Positions 18,220-27,531 of a DNA stretch of 64,000 nucleotides are shown here, piece after piece. Source of the DNA: Paraburkholderia humisilvae (GTDB lineage Bacteria > Pseudomonadota > Gammaproteobacteria > Burkholderiales > Burkholderiaceae); NCBI RefSeq assembly GCF_902859855.1, contig NZ_CADIKH010000012.1, forward strand, positions 149,998 through 213,997, written 5' to 3'. Numbering within the stretch: the first letter of the stretch is position 1; each line of letters opens with the position of its first letter. The position numbers and the translations under genes are program-made. Under the pieces are notes generated by a model. The model had not been told where the DNA came from and did not search any database. It saw nothing but the letters and a program-made list of their open reading frames with translations.

Positions 18220-19701
18220 ATGAAGACCCTATCCCTTTCCCCCTCGTCCCAGCCGTCGCCTTCGTCACGTTTGACACCCGCGCTGGCGCGGATCGTCGCG
18301 ACAGTCAGCGTCGGCTTCGTCGTCACCCAGCTCGACGTCACGATCGTCAACGTCGCGCTCGCGCGCATCGGCGCCGATCTGCATGCGAACGTCACCGCGC
18401 TGCAGTGGATCGTCGATGCCTATACGCTCGCGTTCGCGGTGCTCATGCTGTCGGCGGGCGCGCTCGGTGACCGGTACGGCGCGCGGCGGATCTTCGCGGG
18501 TGGCATTGCGTTATTCGCCTGCGCGTCGCTGCTATGCGGGCTCGCCGTGAATGACGCGCTGCTGGTCGCCGCACGCGCCTGCCAGGGTGTCGGTGCGGCC
18601 GCGATGCTGCCGAACTCGCTCGCGCTGCTCAATCAGTCATGCGCGCACGATCCGAAGCTGCGTGCGCGTGCGGTCGGCCTGTGGACCGCCGCCGGTGCGA
18701 TCTCGATTGCCGCAGGCCCGGTCGTCGGCGGCGTGCTGATCGACATGTTCGGTTGGCGCAGCATCTTTCTCGTGAACTTGCCGTTGTGCGCGGCCGGCCT
18801 CGCCGCCACGTTCGCGTGGCTGCCGAAGCCGGCGCCGGCCAGCGCGCGCGTGCCGCCCACGGCCGATGGTTCAGCGCGCGGCATCGACCCGCTCGGCCAG
18901 TTCCTCGCGATCATTGCGTTGACCGCGTTCACCGGCGCGGTCATCGAGTGGCGGCCGCTCGGGATTGCCCATCCGCTCGTCGCGGGCGGCCTCGGCGTCG
19001 CGCTGGCCGCCGCGCTCGCCTTTATCGCGACCGAGCGGCGCACCGTTGCGCCGATGCTGCCACTGACGCTGTTCAGCAACCGGACCTTTAGCGCCGCAGT
19101 GCTGTTCGGCGTGTGCGTGAATCTGACGTACTACGGCGTCGTGTTCGTGCTGAGCCTGTTCTTGCAAAGCGCGCGCGGCGACACGCCGCTGCAGGCAGGC
19201 CTGGTATTCCTGCCGTTGACCGGTGGCTTTCTGATTTCGAATGTCGTGAGTGGCTGGGTCGTCGGCCGCTTCGGCTCGCGCGTGCCGATGCTCGCCGGCG
19301 CACTGGTTGCCGCGCTAGGCTACGGCCTGTTGCAACGAGTGAATGCGCATAGCCCGCTGTGGGCACTGCTGGTGCCGTTCCTGCTGATCCCGTCCGGCAT
19401 GGGGCTCGCGGTGCCCGCGATGACAACCGCGGTGCTTGCTTCAACGGATGCACGACGCGCGGGCACGGCTTCCGCGGTGCTGAACACCGCGCGCCAGGCG
19501 GGCGGCGCGGTCGGCGTCGCCGCGTTCGGTGCGCTGGCGAGCGGCTCGCAAGCCGCGCATGTCGTGGCCGGCCTGCATACCGCGACGACCGTTTCGACTG
19601 TCGTGCTGCTGATTGCCGCGGCGCTCGCACGCTGCATCGAACCGCATCCACATACACGTGCGCCGTGCGAATCGCAGGCATCGCAACGCGGCTCGACTTA
19701 G
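18220..19701 (+). CDS. DHA2-family MFS drug/H+ antiporter
   Basis: A 493-residue inner-membrane exporter with about 14 hydrophobic segments, as in EmrB/LmrB-type DHA2 transporters. Motif A (GALGDRYGARR) lies between helices 2 and 3, and the motif-C-like GPVVGGVLIDMFGWRSIFLVNLP is in helices 5-6. The early VTQLDVTIVNVALARIG matches motif D1 of 14-helix transporters. It has no membrane-fusion partner nearby. The start could be ATG 18211 or 18220; neither has a strong ribosome site. It is divergent from the atypical response regulator, with 187 bp between them. Confidence 0.88.
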   Translation: MKTLSLSPSSQPSPSSRLTPALARIVATVSVGFVVTQLDVTIVNVALARIGADLHANVTALQWIVDAYTLAFAVLMLSAGALGDRYGARRIFAGGIALFACASLLCGLAVNDALLVAARACQGVGAAAMLPNSLALLNQSCAHDPKLRARAVGLWTAAGAISIAAGPVVGGVLIDMFGWRSIFLVNLPLCAAGLAATFAWLPKPAPASARVPPTADGSARGIDPLGQFLAIIALTAFTGAVIEWRPLGIAHPLVAGGLGVALAAALAFIATERRTVAPMLPLTLFSNRTFSAAVLFGVCVNLTYYGVVFVLSLFLQSARGDTPLQAGLVFLPLTGGFLISNVVSGWVVGRFGSRVPMLAGALVAALGYGLLQRVNAHSPLWALLVPFLLIPSGMGLAVPAMTTAVLASTDARRAGTASAVLNTARQAGGAVGVAAFGALASGSQAAHVVAGLHTATTVSTVVLLIAAALARCIEPHPHTRAPCESQASQRGST

Positions 19702-19720
19702 ACCCAACCGTGAAAACAGC

Positions 19721-19753
19721 GACGCCCGCGATATGACTCATCTCGCGGGCGTC
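19721..19753. terminator. Strong stem-loop between convergent genes
   Basis: A perfect 11-bp inverted repeat (GACGCCCGCGA / TCGCGGGCGTC) with an 11-base loop lies 19 bp after the exporter gene stop and 53 bp beyond the stop of the convergent small gene. On the minus strand it is followed by a short T-containing stretch (GCTGTTTTC), so it may terminate both genes. Confidence 0.65.
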
Positions 19754-19806
19754 TGATCGCGCGGCGCATCGATGACAGCGCCACGCACGATCGTTTTCTG
19801 TCCATC

Positions 19807-20079
19807 CTACAAACTCACTTCCTGAATCTGGCCGGTATCGAGCGCCTTTTCGATCAGCCCTTCGCTTTGTGTCTTGCGAATCGCGTTCGCGACAAGGTCC
19901 GCGGGTTCTTCGATCTCCGCCTTGACCTTACCGAGCAAACCGGAAGCGTCGAGAATGACGAGCGTCTTGGCCGAATCGGCCTGACTGATGATGACGCGAT
20001 GCGGCGTCGGCCCTTCGCCCAGGCTCGCACAAAACTGCAACACCTGGCCGCCGATCAATTGGTCGAAAGCTTGAATCAT
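19807..20079 (-). CDS. Conserved small hypothetical protein
   Basis: A 90-residue protein with no cysteine-rich or membrane features beyond VIISQADSAKTLVILDASG and a helical C-terminal half. I do not recognise a named family. The gene is supported by AAGGAGC just before ATG 20079 and by coding-like composition. It is 90 bp downstream of the DoxX-like gene on the same strand and could share its transcript. Function unknown. Confidence 0.65.
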   Translation of the reverse strand: MIQAFDQLIGGQVLQFCASLGEGPTPHRVIISQADSAKTLVILDASGLLGKVKAEIEEPADLVANAIRKTQSEGLIEKALDTGQIQEVSL

Positions 20080-20169
20080 TGCGTGCTCCTTGTCCGCTCA
20101 AAACGGTTCGCTGGATGCCATCGCACCGACAGTCGCGGCCGGTGCCGGTTCATCCAATACGAGGCCCCA

Positions 20170-20601
20170 CTACCGGTTGAGTCCACCGCGCGGCGCACGT
20201 GCACCATCGATGCTGATGCGCCCCGCGCCAGTGACAACCAGTAGCAGAAATCCGCCGGCAATGGCGATGTTTTTCCAGAATTGCACGACCATTTCGCGCT
20301 GCAGACTAGCGTCGGTGACGTTCCAGAAATCATGGCCGAAAATCGCAGTTGCCACCGTGTAGATCGCAAGAATCAGACCGAGCGCACGAATCCGCCAACC
20401 GACCACCAGCAATATCCCGCCAAGCAGTTCGATAGCGATGACAAGCGGCGCCGCAAAAATCACAAACGGCACGTCCCTCGCGTGCAAGTAGGCCATAAAG
20501 CCCGCGTATCCCGTCAATTTGATCGCGGCGCCCCACAGGAACAGCACAGCAAGCGCGAGACGTGCAATGAAAATCACGCCGGATTCGACGGCACGCGTCA
20601 T
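20170..20601 (-). CDS. DoxX-family membrane protein
   Basis: A 143-residue integral membrane protein with four hydrophobic helices. It opens with IARLALAVLFLWGAAIKLTGYAG, the N-terminal signature of DoxX/DoxD-like proteins, then PLVIAIELLGGILLVVG, LGLILAIYTVATAIFGHDFW and the last helix IAIAGGFLLLVVTGAGRIS. The family is linked to membrane redox and detoxification processes, but this member's role is unknown. ATG 20601 is preceded by GGGAGGGGA, a strong ribosome site, so the frame upstream to 20643 is not used. It is divergent from the DeoR-type regulator. Confidence 0.85.
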   Translation of the reverse strand: MTRAVESGVIFIARLALAVLFLWGAAIKLTGYAGFMAYLHARDVPFVIFAAPLVIAIELLGGILLVVGWRIRALGLILAIYTVATAIFGHDFWNVTDASLQREMVVQFWKNIAIAGGFLLLVVTGAGRISIDGARAPRGGLNR

Positions 20602-20789
20602 GGTTTGTCCCCTCCCATTCGAATATGCAAAAGACCGCGCCAAATGGCGTCAGTTCCCGCGAATGGCCATGGGGTATTCACATGCCGCGTTTTATATGCA
20701 TTCGAAATAGCGCCGCGCACGATGCGTGTGAGTGAAGCAAAAGCGCTTTCGATCCATGTTTTTATCTCACAGCATGTCACGCCGGTTGT

Positions 20790-20795
20790 TATAAT
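20790..20795 (+). promoter_or_regulatory. TATAAT -10 box and flanking inverted repeat before deoR-type gene
   Basis: A perfect TATAAT lies 58 bp before ATG 20854. It overlaps an inverted repeat GTTAT (20788-20792) / ATAAC (20802-20806), so a repressor binding there would cover the promoter; autoregulation is a reasonable inference. The -35 element is poor. Confidence 0.45.
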
Positions 20796-20853
20796 TCTCT
20801 CATAACCCGAACGAAATCTAACGCACTCGCGTGCGTTGCCCCCGAGGACTTCC

Positions 20854-21579
20854 ATGGTCAAAACTGAGCGTCTGCGTGTGCTTGCCGATGCATTGGCAAG
20901 ACAAAGCGTGATGCGTCTGCGCGACGCCGCGTCACTGCTCGGCGTTTCCGAAATGACCGTGCGCCGCGATATTGCCGCGAGTCCCGCCAAATTTACGTAT
21001 CTCGGCGGCTATATCGTCAGTGCGAACGACGTGCCGAATAGCGCCGGCTATTCACTGGAACAGGAAAAAGATCACTTCGCGCAGGCGAAAGCGGAAGCTT
21101 CGTCGATCGCGGCCGGCCTTATCGCTAACAACGAAACGATCTTTATCGACTGCGGCACGACACTGACCACGCTCGCGCGGCTGATTCCGACGGAAATGCA
21201 TGTCACGGTCGTCTGCTATTCGCTAAACGTCGCGGAAATTCTGCGGCGCAAGCCGAATGTGCGGATGATCCTGCTAGGCGGTGTTTACGTGCCGTCCTCA
21301 GACTCGTTCGCCGGCGAGGAAAGCATCGAGATGCTGCGTCGTATGGGCATCAACAAGGCGTTTATTTCGGCGGGCGGTGTCGATGTCGCACACGGCGTCA
21401 CGTGCTGGAATTTTCACGAAGTTGCGCTCAAGCAGGCAGCAATGGCAAGCTCGGTGGAAAGCCATCTGGTCGTGGACAGCAGCAAGTTCGGCGTGGTCAA
21501 GGCGGTGCGCTTTTCGCAGGTCGACGACTTCGACTCGATCATCACCGAGAAGGGACAGGAAGCACGCCGGCGCAAATGA
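20854..21579 (+). CDS. DeoR-family transcriptional regulator
   Basis: A 241-residue DeoR/GlpR-type regulator. The N-terminal helix-turn-helix reads RDAASLLGVSEMTVRRDIA (residues 23-41). The DeoRC sugar-phosphate-binding domain follows, with IFIDCGTTLTTLA, CYSLNVAEILRRKPNVRMILLGG and the KAFISAGGVD and VVDSSKFG motifs. The start is ATG 20854 with GAGGA before it; the TTG at 20836 has none. It faces the end of the sugar-transport and kinase operon at 21.6-31.5 kb and would be its repressor, released by a phosphorylated pathway intermediate such as deoxyribose-5-phosphate. Confidence 0.9.
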   Translation: MVKTERLRVLADALARQSVMRLRDAASLLGVSEMTVRRDIAASPAKFTYLGGYIVSANDVPNSAGYSLEQEKDHFAQAKAEASSIAAGLIANNETIFIDCGTTLTTLARLIPTEMHVTVVCYSLNVAEILRRKPNVRMILLGGVYVPSSDSFAGEESIEMLRRMGINKAFISAGGVDVAHGVTCWNFHEVALKQAAMASSVESHLVVDSSKFGVVKAVRFSQVDDFDSIITEKGQEARRRK

Positions 21580-21594
21580 ATGCGCCGGCGTTTT
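21564..21594 (+). terminator. Rho-independent terminator overlapping the regulator stop codon
   Basis: A perfect 11-bp stem (ACGCCGGCGCA, 21564-21574 / TGCGCCGGCGT, 21581-21591) with a 6-base loop is followed by TTTT at 21591-21594. The TGA stop of the DeoR gene falls in the loop, so the last four codons form the left arm. Confidence 0.8.
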
Positions 21595-21636
21595 GCGGCA
21601 TCAACGGTGAAGCCCGCAGAAGGGCTCAAGGTCCGC

Positions 21637-22683
21637 CTAGCGCTTTCGCTGCAGCGCGAACAGCGTACCGGCAATCAGAATGAACGCGCCGATAATCACC
21701 TTCTGCCAGGTGCTCGGCACGCCCACCAGAATCAGCACGTTGTTGATCAGCGTGACGAGCACGACGCCGAGCAGCGTGCCCGCCACCGTGCCCGTGCCGC
21801 CCGTGATGCGCGCGCCGCCCAGAATAACGGCGGCGATTACATCGAGCTCCGTGCCCACCAGGTCGAACGGATTCGCGAGCCGGTTGTTCGACACGTGAAG
21901 AATGCCCGCAATGCCCGCCAGCATCCCCGTATAACCAAACACGAACAGATGGATCGCGCGCAGGTTGTAACCGAGCCGCTCGGCAATCGCGAGGCTGCCG
22001 CCCATCGCATAGACGCCGCGCCCCATCATCGTGCGATTGAGCAGCCACCACGTGAGCGCCGCGGCAAGCACGAGTGCGAGCACCGACACCGGCAGCACCG
22101 CGCGCAAGCCGTCGGCGGTGTGATAGAAGAACAGCGGAATGCGGCCGAAGTGATCCATGCTGTGCGGGATGTTCATAAAGAACGTCGTGCCGACAAACGT
22201 CAGCAGCACCCCGCGATACAGGTATTGCGTGCCGATCGTCACGATCAGCGACGGCGCCTTGAGCCGATAAACCAGCACGCCGTTGATCACGCCGAGCAGA
22301 ATGCCGCCCACCGTGCCTGTCAGCAGAATCAGGGCGAACGGCGCATCGGGCCACCACGCAAACACGGCTTTCGTGATCGCATACATCGTCAGCGCGCCGA
22401 TTGCGGTGAACGACACATCGATACCGCCCGACGCGAGCACGACCAGCGTACCGAGCGCGAACAGCGACACGGTCGTCGCCGAATGCAGCAGATCGAACAG
22501 CGTCGCGAGCTGGAAAAAGCGCGGATTGATCACGCCGACGACGACGCACATCACGGCGATCAACGCAGCCGTGAACCATTCCGGCTGGCGCGCGAGACGC
22601 GTCCGCCAGCCTGACGGCCTGAGCTTGGGTGCGATTTCAGCGACGTTGGGAGTGGCCATGGTCCGGTTCATGCTCGATGACAT
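21637..22683 (-). CDS. Sugar ABC transporter permease 2
   Basis: A 348-residue RbsC-type permease with about ten hydrophobic segments. The hallmark VLASGGIDVSFTAIGALTMY is near residues 82-101 and VILGGARITGGTGTVAGTLLG near 290-310. AAGGAA upstream of ATG 22683 is a good ribosome site. It is the last gene of the minus-strand operon, 47 bp downstream of the ATPase gene, and pairs with a second permease at 25.5 kb: the importer uses a heterodimeric channel, as in rhamnose and AI-2 (Lsr) transporters. Confidence 0.88.
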   Translation of the reverse strand: MSSSMNRTMATPNVAEIAPKLRPSGWRTRLARQPEWFTAALIAVMCVVVGVINPRFFQLATLFDLLHSATTVSLFALGTLVVLASGGIDVSFTAIGALTMYAITKAVFAWWPDAPFALILLTGTVGGILLGVINGVLVYRLKAPSLIVTIGTQYLYRGVLLTFVGTTFFMNIPHSMDHFGRIPLFFYHTADGLRAVLPVSVLALVLAAALTWWLLNRTMMGRGVYAMGGSLAIAERLGYNLRAIHLFVFGYTGMLAGIAGILHVSNNRLANPFDLVGTELDVIAAVILGGARITGGTGTVAGTLLGVVLVTLINNVLILVGVPSTWQKVIIGAFILIAGTLFALQRKR

Positions 22684-22730
22684 CGATGACTTCCTTTAAC
22701 CTTTATAACCGATGAAGCGCCCGAAGGTCT

Positions 22731-24263
22731 CTACGCGGCTTCCGACAGCAGCGCGTGATACAGGTCCGCTTCTTCCAGCTGATCCGCGCGGTATTCGTTC
22801 GCCACGCGGCCTTTCTTCATCATCAGAATCCGGTCGCAGTTCCGCAGCAACTCGGGCAAGTCGTCGCTGATCAGAATGATGCCGATCCCACGCTGCGACA
22901 GCCGCTGCATGATCCGATAGATGATGTCCTTTGAACCGACGTCGACGCCCACCGTCGGCCCATGCAGAATCAGCACGCGCGGATCGATCGCGAGCCAGCG
23001 GCCGATCAGCACGCGCTGCTGGTTGCCGCCCGACAGCGATTGCACCGGCTTGTCGACGTCGGGTGTCGCGATTTGCAGCTCTTTCACGGTGTCGACCGCG
23101 AGCGCGTGCGCGCGGGCACGGTCGACCTGCCCGAAGCGGTCCCGCAGACTCGCGATCATCGCGGTGATCACGTTGTCGCGAATCGGCTTGTCAAGAAACA
23201 ACCCTTCGTTGAGCCGGTCTTCCGGCACGTAGCCGATCCGATGGTCTTTCGCATCGGACGGCGTGCGCACCGCGATCGTCTTGCCGTCAAGCACCAGCGT
23301 GCCGCTATCGGCCGGTGCAACGCCGGCTAGCGCACGGGCCAGTTCATTGCGGCCCGAATCGAGCAGCCCCGTCACGCCGAGAATTTCGCCGCGATGCACC
23401 GAGAACGACACATCCGCGAATTGCGCGCTGCGCGTCAGATGTTTCACATCGAGTACCACTTCGCTGCCAACACCGCCTTCGCGATAGCGCTCGTTCGACA
23501 ACTGGCGCCCAGTCATCAACTCGCTGATTTGCGCCTTCGTGTATTGCTCGATCGGACCTTGCGCCATCTTCTGACCGTCTCGCAGCACGATCACCTCGCC
23601 GCCGATCGCATAGCATTCGTCGAGCTTATGGCTCACGAACAGCACGGTCACACCCTGGGCGCGCAGATTGCCGAGCACGGCGATCAGATTGTCGACTTCC
23701 TTTTGCGTCAGCGACGTGGTCGGTTCGTCCATGATCACGAATTTCGCCTCGCTGGCGATCGCGCGCGCGATCGCGACAAGCTGACGCGTCGCAAGCGGCA
23801 ACTGCTCGATGAGCGTGGCCTGGAATTCCGCGTCGCCGGGCAGACCCACTGCATGCAGCGCGCGCTGCGCCGTCGCCGCGAGCGCCTGGCGGTCGAACGT
23901 GCGCGTGAGGCGCCCGTTGTGCTCGGCCAGCTCGGAGGTCAGCGCGACATTCTCCGCGACGTTCATGTTCGGCAGCAGCGACAGGTCCTGATACACCGTT
24001 TCGATGCCCGCCGCGAGCGATTCAAGCGCCGACAGCCGCGCGTGCCGCACGCCCTCGATCACGAGTTCGCCTTCATCCGGCGGCTGTGCGCCGGAAATGA
24101 TCTTGATCAGCGTGCTCTTGCCGCAGCCGTTTTCGCCGAGCAGGTGGTAAATCTGTCCGCGCTCGAACGACAGGCTCACGCCGCGCAGCGCATGCACGCC
24201 GGTAAAGCGCTTGTGCACGCCGACCACTTCGAGAAACGGTGTCGAGGAAACGGGTGAGTTCAT
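22731..24263 (-). CDS. Sugar ABC transporter ATPase with two nucleotide-binding domains
   Basis: A 510-residue RbsA/MglA-type ATPase made of two fused ABC domains. The first has Walker A GENGCGKST and Walker B FVIMDEPTTSLTQKE, but its signature region reads EQLPLATRQLVAIAR, degenerate as is usual in this half. The second has a degenerate Walker A (GLLDSGRNELARALAG) and an intact signature LSGGNQQRVLIGRWLA with LILHGPTVGVDVGSK. This asymmetry is normal for the family. It energises the two permeases encoded on either side of the binding-protein gene. Confidence 0.9.
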   Translation of the reverse strand: MNSPVSSTPFLEVVGVHKRFTGVHALRGVSLSFERGQIYHLLGENGCGKSTLIKIISGAQPPDEGELVIEGVRHARLSALESLAAGIETVYQDLSLLPNMNVAENVALTSELAEHNGRLTRTFDRQALAATAQRALHAVGLPGDAEFQATLIEQLPLATRQLVAIARAIASEAKFVIMDEPTTSLTQKEVDNLIAVLGNLRAQGVTVLFVSHKLDECYAIGGEVIVLRDGQKMAQGPIEQYTKAQISELMTGRQLSNERYREGGVGSEVVLDVKHLTRSAQFADVSFSVHRGEILGVTGLLDSGRNELARALAGVAPADSGTLVLDGKTIAVRTPSDAKDHRIGYVPEDRLNEGLFLDKPIRDNVITAMIASLRDRFGQVDRARAHALAVDTVKELQIATPDVDKPVQSLSGGNQQRVLIGRWLAIDPRVLILHGPTVGVDVGSKDIIYRIMQRLSQRGIGIILISDDLPELLRNCDRILMMKKGRVANEYRADQLEEADLYHALLSEAA

Positions 24264-24373
24264 GGTGCGAGGCCGTTATCTTCAAGCGCGCATCCACGCC
24301 GGGATATCACTCACGACGCGGATGCACGGTCAACCAAACATCAAACCAGCTTCAAAACGCCGGTCAGTTCGAC

Positions 24374-25378
24374 TTAGAACGAATACTGCTTGTAGTTCGA
24401 CTTGTCGACGCTGACCCAGCCCTGACCGCGCACGATGATGCCCTTGCCCGGTCCCTTCGACACCGTCACTTTCTCGTAGCCCGGCAAACCGAGGTTCGCG
24501 CCGTTCTCGACCGTCTTACCGTCGATCAGCATCTTCGCGATCTTGTTCATCGCGAGGCCCGCGAGCTTCGGATCCCAGAACGCGATACCGTTGATCGCAC
24601 CGCTTTCGAGGTACTTGCCTGCCTCAGTCGGCAGACCCGTGCCGTACACGCAGATCTTGCCCTGCAGGCCCGCTTCCTCGACCGCGCGGCCGATACCGAT
24701 CACGTCGAGCGACGACGAGCCCTGGAAGCCCTTCAGATCCGGATGCTTGCGCAGCACTTCCTTCGCGACTTCATACGCGCGCTCGCCGTCGTTGTTCGTC
24801 TCGAGGTTCGTCTCGACGAGCGTCATCTTCGGGTACTTCGCCTTCGCATTGTCGATGCCGCCATTGGCCCACTGCACCTGCGAGCGGCTGCCGAGCGAGC
24901 CGACCAGCGTCGCCCATTTGCCGTCATCGTGCATGCACGACGCGAGCCGATCGTTGAGCGCGGCGCCATACGCGGAATTGTCGAATGCCTCGACGTCGAC
25001 CATTGTGTTCTTTTCGTTGTCCGCCTCATGCGTGACCACCTTGATGCCGCGGTCCATCGCCTTCTTCAGCGCGGGCTCGAGCGTCGGCGGGTCGTACGGC
25101 ACGACGGCAATCGCATTCACCTTCTTCGCGATCAGGTCTTCAATGATCTTCAGCTGCTGCGCCGCGTCGGCCCGCCCGGGACCCGTCTGGTAGACGGTCA
25201 CGCCCGGCGTTTCCTGGCCGAACTGCTTGACGCCTTCGTCCATCCGGTTGAACCAGCTGATGCCCGTCACCTTGACGACAGTGACGATCGTCTCATTGGT
25301 TGCCGCATAGGCTGTCGCCGCAAGTCCGGCGGCGAGTGCGCATGCTGTCAGAACAATGCCCAATCGTACGGGTTTCAT
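24374..25378 (-). CDS. Sugar ABC transporter periplasmic binding protein 2
   Basis: A 334-residue exported binding protein of the Peripla_BP_4 group. A signal peptide of about 24 residues ends ATAYA, followed by TNETIVTVVKVTGISWFNRM. This resembles LsrB/RhaS-type proteins more than RbsB. The internal VNAIAVVPYDPPTLEPALKKA segment is typical. ATG 25378 has AAGGAG 10 bases upstream and makes a proper signal peptide; the longer frame does not. It sits between the two permease genes' halves of the operon and determines substrate, which I infer to be a pentose or deoxypentose from the downstream enzymes' identity. Confidence 0.87.
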   Translation of the reverse strand: MKPVRLGIVLTACALAAGLAATAYAATNETIVTVVKVTGISWFNRMDEGVKQFGQETPGVTVYQTGPGRADAAQQLKIIEDLIAKKVNAIAVVPYDPPTLEPALKKAMDRGIKVVTHEADNEKNTMVDVEAFDNSAYGAALNDRLASCMHDDGKWATLVGSLGSRSQVQWANGGIDNAKAKYPKMTLVETNLETNNDGERAYEVAKEVLRKHPDLKGFQGSSSLDVIGIGRAVEEAGLQGKICVYGTGLPTEAGKYLESGAINGIAFWDPKLAGLAMNKIAKMLIDGKTVENGANLGLPGYEKVTVSKGPGKGIIVRGQGWVSVDKSNYKQYSF

Positions 25379-25472
25379 AGAGTTGTCTCCTTGCTTTTTC
25401 GTTGACGCCCCACGATTAACGAAGACGGGCGCCCGAGGCACGATGCCCGCCTGATTTCATCGGGTTGACTGG

Positions 25473-26519
25473 CTAGCCGCCCGCCGGGCGCTTGCCACCG
25501 CTCTGCTGTCTGCCCACGCCGAGGCCGAAGATCGAGCGAACCCGCTCGCCGCCCGCGAACGCAAGCGACAGCAGCAGCAGAAAGCCCCACGCGCAATCGC
25601 CAAAGAACTGCGACACGCCGAGCAGATTGAACAGGCTCGACAGGAACTGCAGCACGGTCGCAGCAAAAAACACGCAAATGATGCGTCCGTAGCCGCCCGC
25701 CGGATTCACGCCACCCATCACCGCGATCAGTATCGCGATCAGCAGATACGAATTGCCGTAGTCCCATTTCGCGCTAAGCGTGTGGGACACGCTCACCAGA
25801 CCGGCCAGCGACGCAAGAATGCCGCACATCGTGTAAGTCAGGATCAGCATCCGTTCGCGTGGAATGCCGGCATAGAAAGCGGCGCGCTGATTGGTGCCCA
25901 TCAGATAGAGTCGCAGACCGAACGGCGTGCGCCTGAGCAGCCAGCCAAGAAACACGACGGCCACGATAAAGATGCAAAACTGGATGGGCACCTGGAAGAA
26001 CGTGCCGTTACCGATGTCGGAAAGCGGATCGACGTAGTCGACGTGAACCGATGCGCCGTTGCTCAGCGCCACCGCAAACCCGGTAAAGAGCAACTGCGTG
26101 CCCAGCGTGCAAAGGATCGGTGTGAGCTTCAAACGCGCGATGATGAAGCCGTTCAGCAGGCCGCCCAGCAGGCCCGAACCCACGACGATCACGCAGAACA
26201 GCGCGGTAAACAGCGCCGGCGAATTGTCGCCGCTCACCACTTTCGGCACGATCAGCGCGGCGATCATGCCGGAAAGATTCGCCAGCCCGACACCCGACAG
26301 GTCGATCCCGCCATTGCCGGACAGCATCGACAGCATGATGCCCAGCGCAAGCAGCGCCACTTCGGGAAGTTGCGCGGCCATCGACTGCATATTGTCGATG
26401 CCGACGAACTGGCCATGCGAAAGCCAGATCGCCACCAGGACAATCAGCAGATTCACGGCGAGCAGGAAGTTCAGCTGCCGGTCGGCGAACAGCTTTTGCG
26501 CGTTGAGCGAGAACTTCAT
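25473..26519 (-). CDS. Sugar ABC transporter permease 1
   Basis: A 348-residue RbsC-type permease with ten hydrophobic segments, beginning with a short cytoplasmic stretch and LLAVNLLIVLVAIWL. The family motif LSGNGGIDLSGVGLANLSGM lies near residues 65-84, with the GGVNPAGGYGRIICVFFA segment in the C-terminal coupling region. It forms the other half of the channel with the permease at 21.6 kb. It lies between the PfkB kinase gene and the binding-protein gene in the same orientation. Confidence 0.88.
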   Translation of the reverse strand: MKFSLNAQKLFADRQLNFLLAVNLLIVLVAIWLSHGQFVGIDNMQSMAAQLPEVALLALGIMLSMLSGNGGIDLSGVGLANLSGMIAALIVPKVVSGDNSPALFTALFCVIVVGSGLLGGLLNGFIIARLKLTPILCTLGTQLLFTGFAVALSNGASVHVDYVDPLSDIGNGTFFQVPIQFCIFIVAVVFLGWLLRRTPFGLRLYLMGTNQRAAFYAGIPRERMLILTYTMCGILASLAGLVSVSHTLSAKWDYGNSYLLIAILIAVMGGVNPAGGYGRIICVFFAATVLQFLSSLFNLLGVSQFFGDCAWGFLLLLSLAFAGGERVRSIFGLGVGRQQSGGKRPAGG

Positions 26520-26565
26520 GGTAACGGCAAGCTCCTTCGGACTTCGCGATACGTCGCAGCTTCGC

Positions 26566-27531
26566 TCACGCGGACAGCGCGTGAGCGAAACCGGACTGAC
26601 TCAAAACCTGGTTGATTTCAGCGAGCGTCGGCATCGACGGCGCGGTGCCCGCGCGCGTGACCGAAATGCCCGCGAGTGCGCATCCGAAACGCGTCGCCGC
26701 CACCGGATCTTCGCCGCGCGCAAGCGCAGCCGCGAAGCCGCCGGTGAAGCCGTCGCCGGCACCCGCGGTCTCGACGACACGCCCGCAGCGAAACGCGGGC
26801 ACGAACACCGACTGATGCGCCGAATGCAACAGCGCGCCCGCTTCGCCCAGCGTGACAATCGCGGTGCCGACGCCTTTCTTCAACAGCACATCCGCTGCAC
26901 GGCGCGCGTCGTCGACGTTGTTCACGGCCACGCCGGTGAGCGCCGCGGTCTCGGTCTCGTTCGGCGTAATGTAGTCGCACAGCGGGAAGATATCGTCGTC
27001 AAGCGGCAACGCCGGCGCCGGATTGAACACCGTTGTTACGCGATGCTTGCGCGCCACTTCGAGGCCGCGCTTCGCGGCGGGAATCGGTTGTTCGAGTTGC
27101 GTGACAAACACGCGTGCGCCGGCGATATCGGCTTCGATCGCGTCGACGTCCGCGGCGGACAGCGTGCCTGCGGCGCCGGACGCGACGATGATCGCGTTCA
27201 TTCCGGTCGTTTCATCGACGAAGATATGCGCGGCGCCCGTCGACGCGCCATCAACCACGGTAGCGCGCGACGTGATGCATTCGGCGTCCCAGGTCGCACG
27301 CGCGATCTGGCCGAACGCGTCGTTGCCGACGCGCGTGCAGAACACAACGTCGGCGCCTGCGCGCGCGGCCGCGACCGCCTGGTTCGAGCCCTTGCCGCCC
27401 GGCCCCATCGCGAACGCGGAGCCCGCGATCGTTTCGCCGATCAACGGCATGCGCTCCGCGCGAAACGTCAGATCGGTCACGTAGATACCGAGAATCACCA
27501 CGCGGCCCTGAGATTGCGATTGCGTGGTCAT
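26566..27531 (-). CDS. PfkB-family sugar kinase (ribokinase/deoxyribokinase-like)
   Basis: A 321-residue PfkB carbohydrate kinase. The N-terminal glycine pair region GPGGKGSNQAVAAARAG and the C-terminal anion-hole/catalytic motif ETAGAGDGFTGGFAAALARG, with the catalytic Asp in GAGDGF, are intact. It shares a 4-bp ATGA overlap with the mutarotase gene, so the two are translationally coupled. With DeoC in the same operon the most economical substrate is 2-deoxyribose, giving deoxyribose-5-phosphate; ribose is the alternative. Confidence 0.88.
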   Translation of the reverse strand: MTTQSQSQGRVVILGIYVTDLTFRAERMPLIGETIAGSAFAMGPGGKGSNQAVAAARAGADVVFCTRVGNDAFGQIARATWDAECITSRATVVDGASTGAAHIFVDETTGMNAIIVASGAAGTLSAADVDAIEADIAGARVFVTQLEQPIPAAKRGLEVARKHRVTTVFNPAPALPLDDDIFPLCDYITPNETETAALTGVAVNNVDDARRAADVLLKKGVGTAIVTLGEAGALLHSAHQSVFVPAFRCGRVVETAGAGDGFTGGFAAALARGEDPVAATRFGCALAGISVTRAGTAPSMPTLAEINQVLSQSGFAHALSA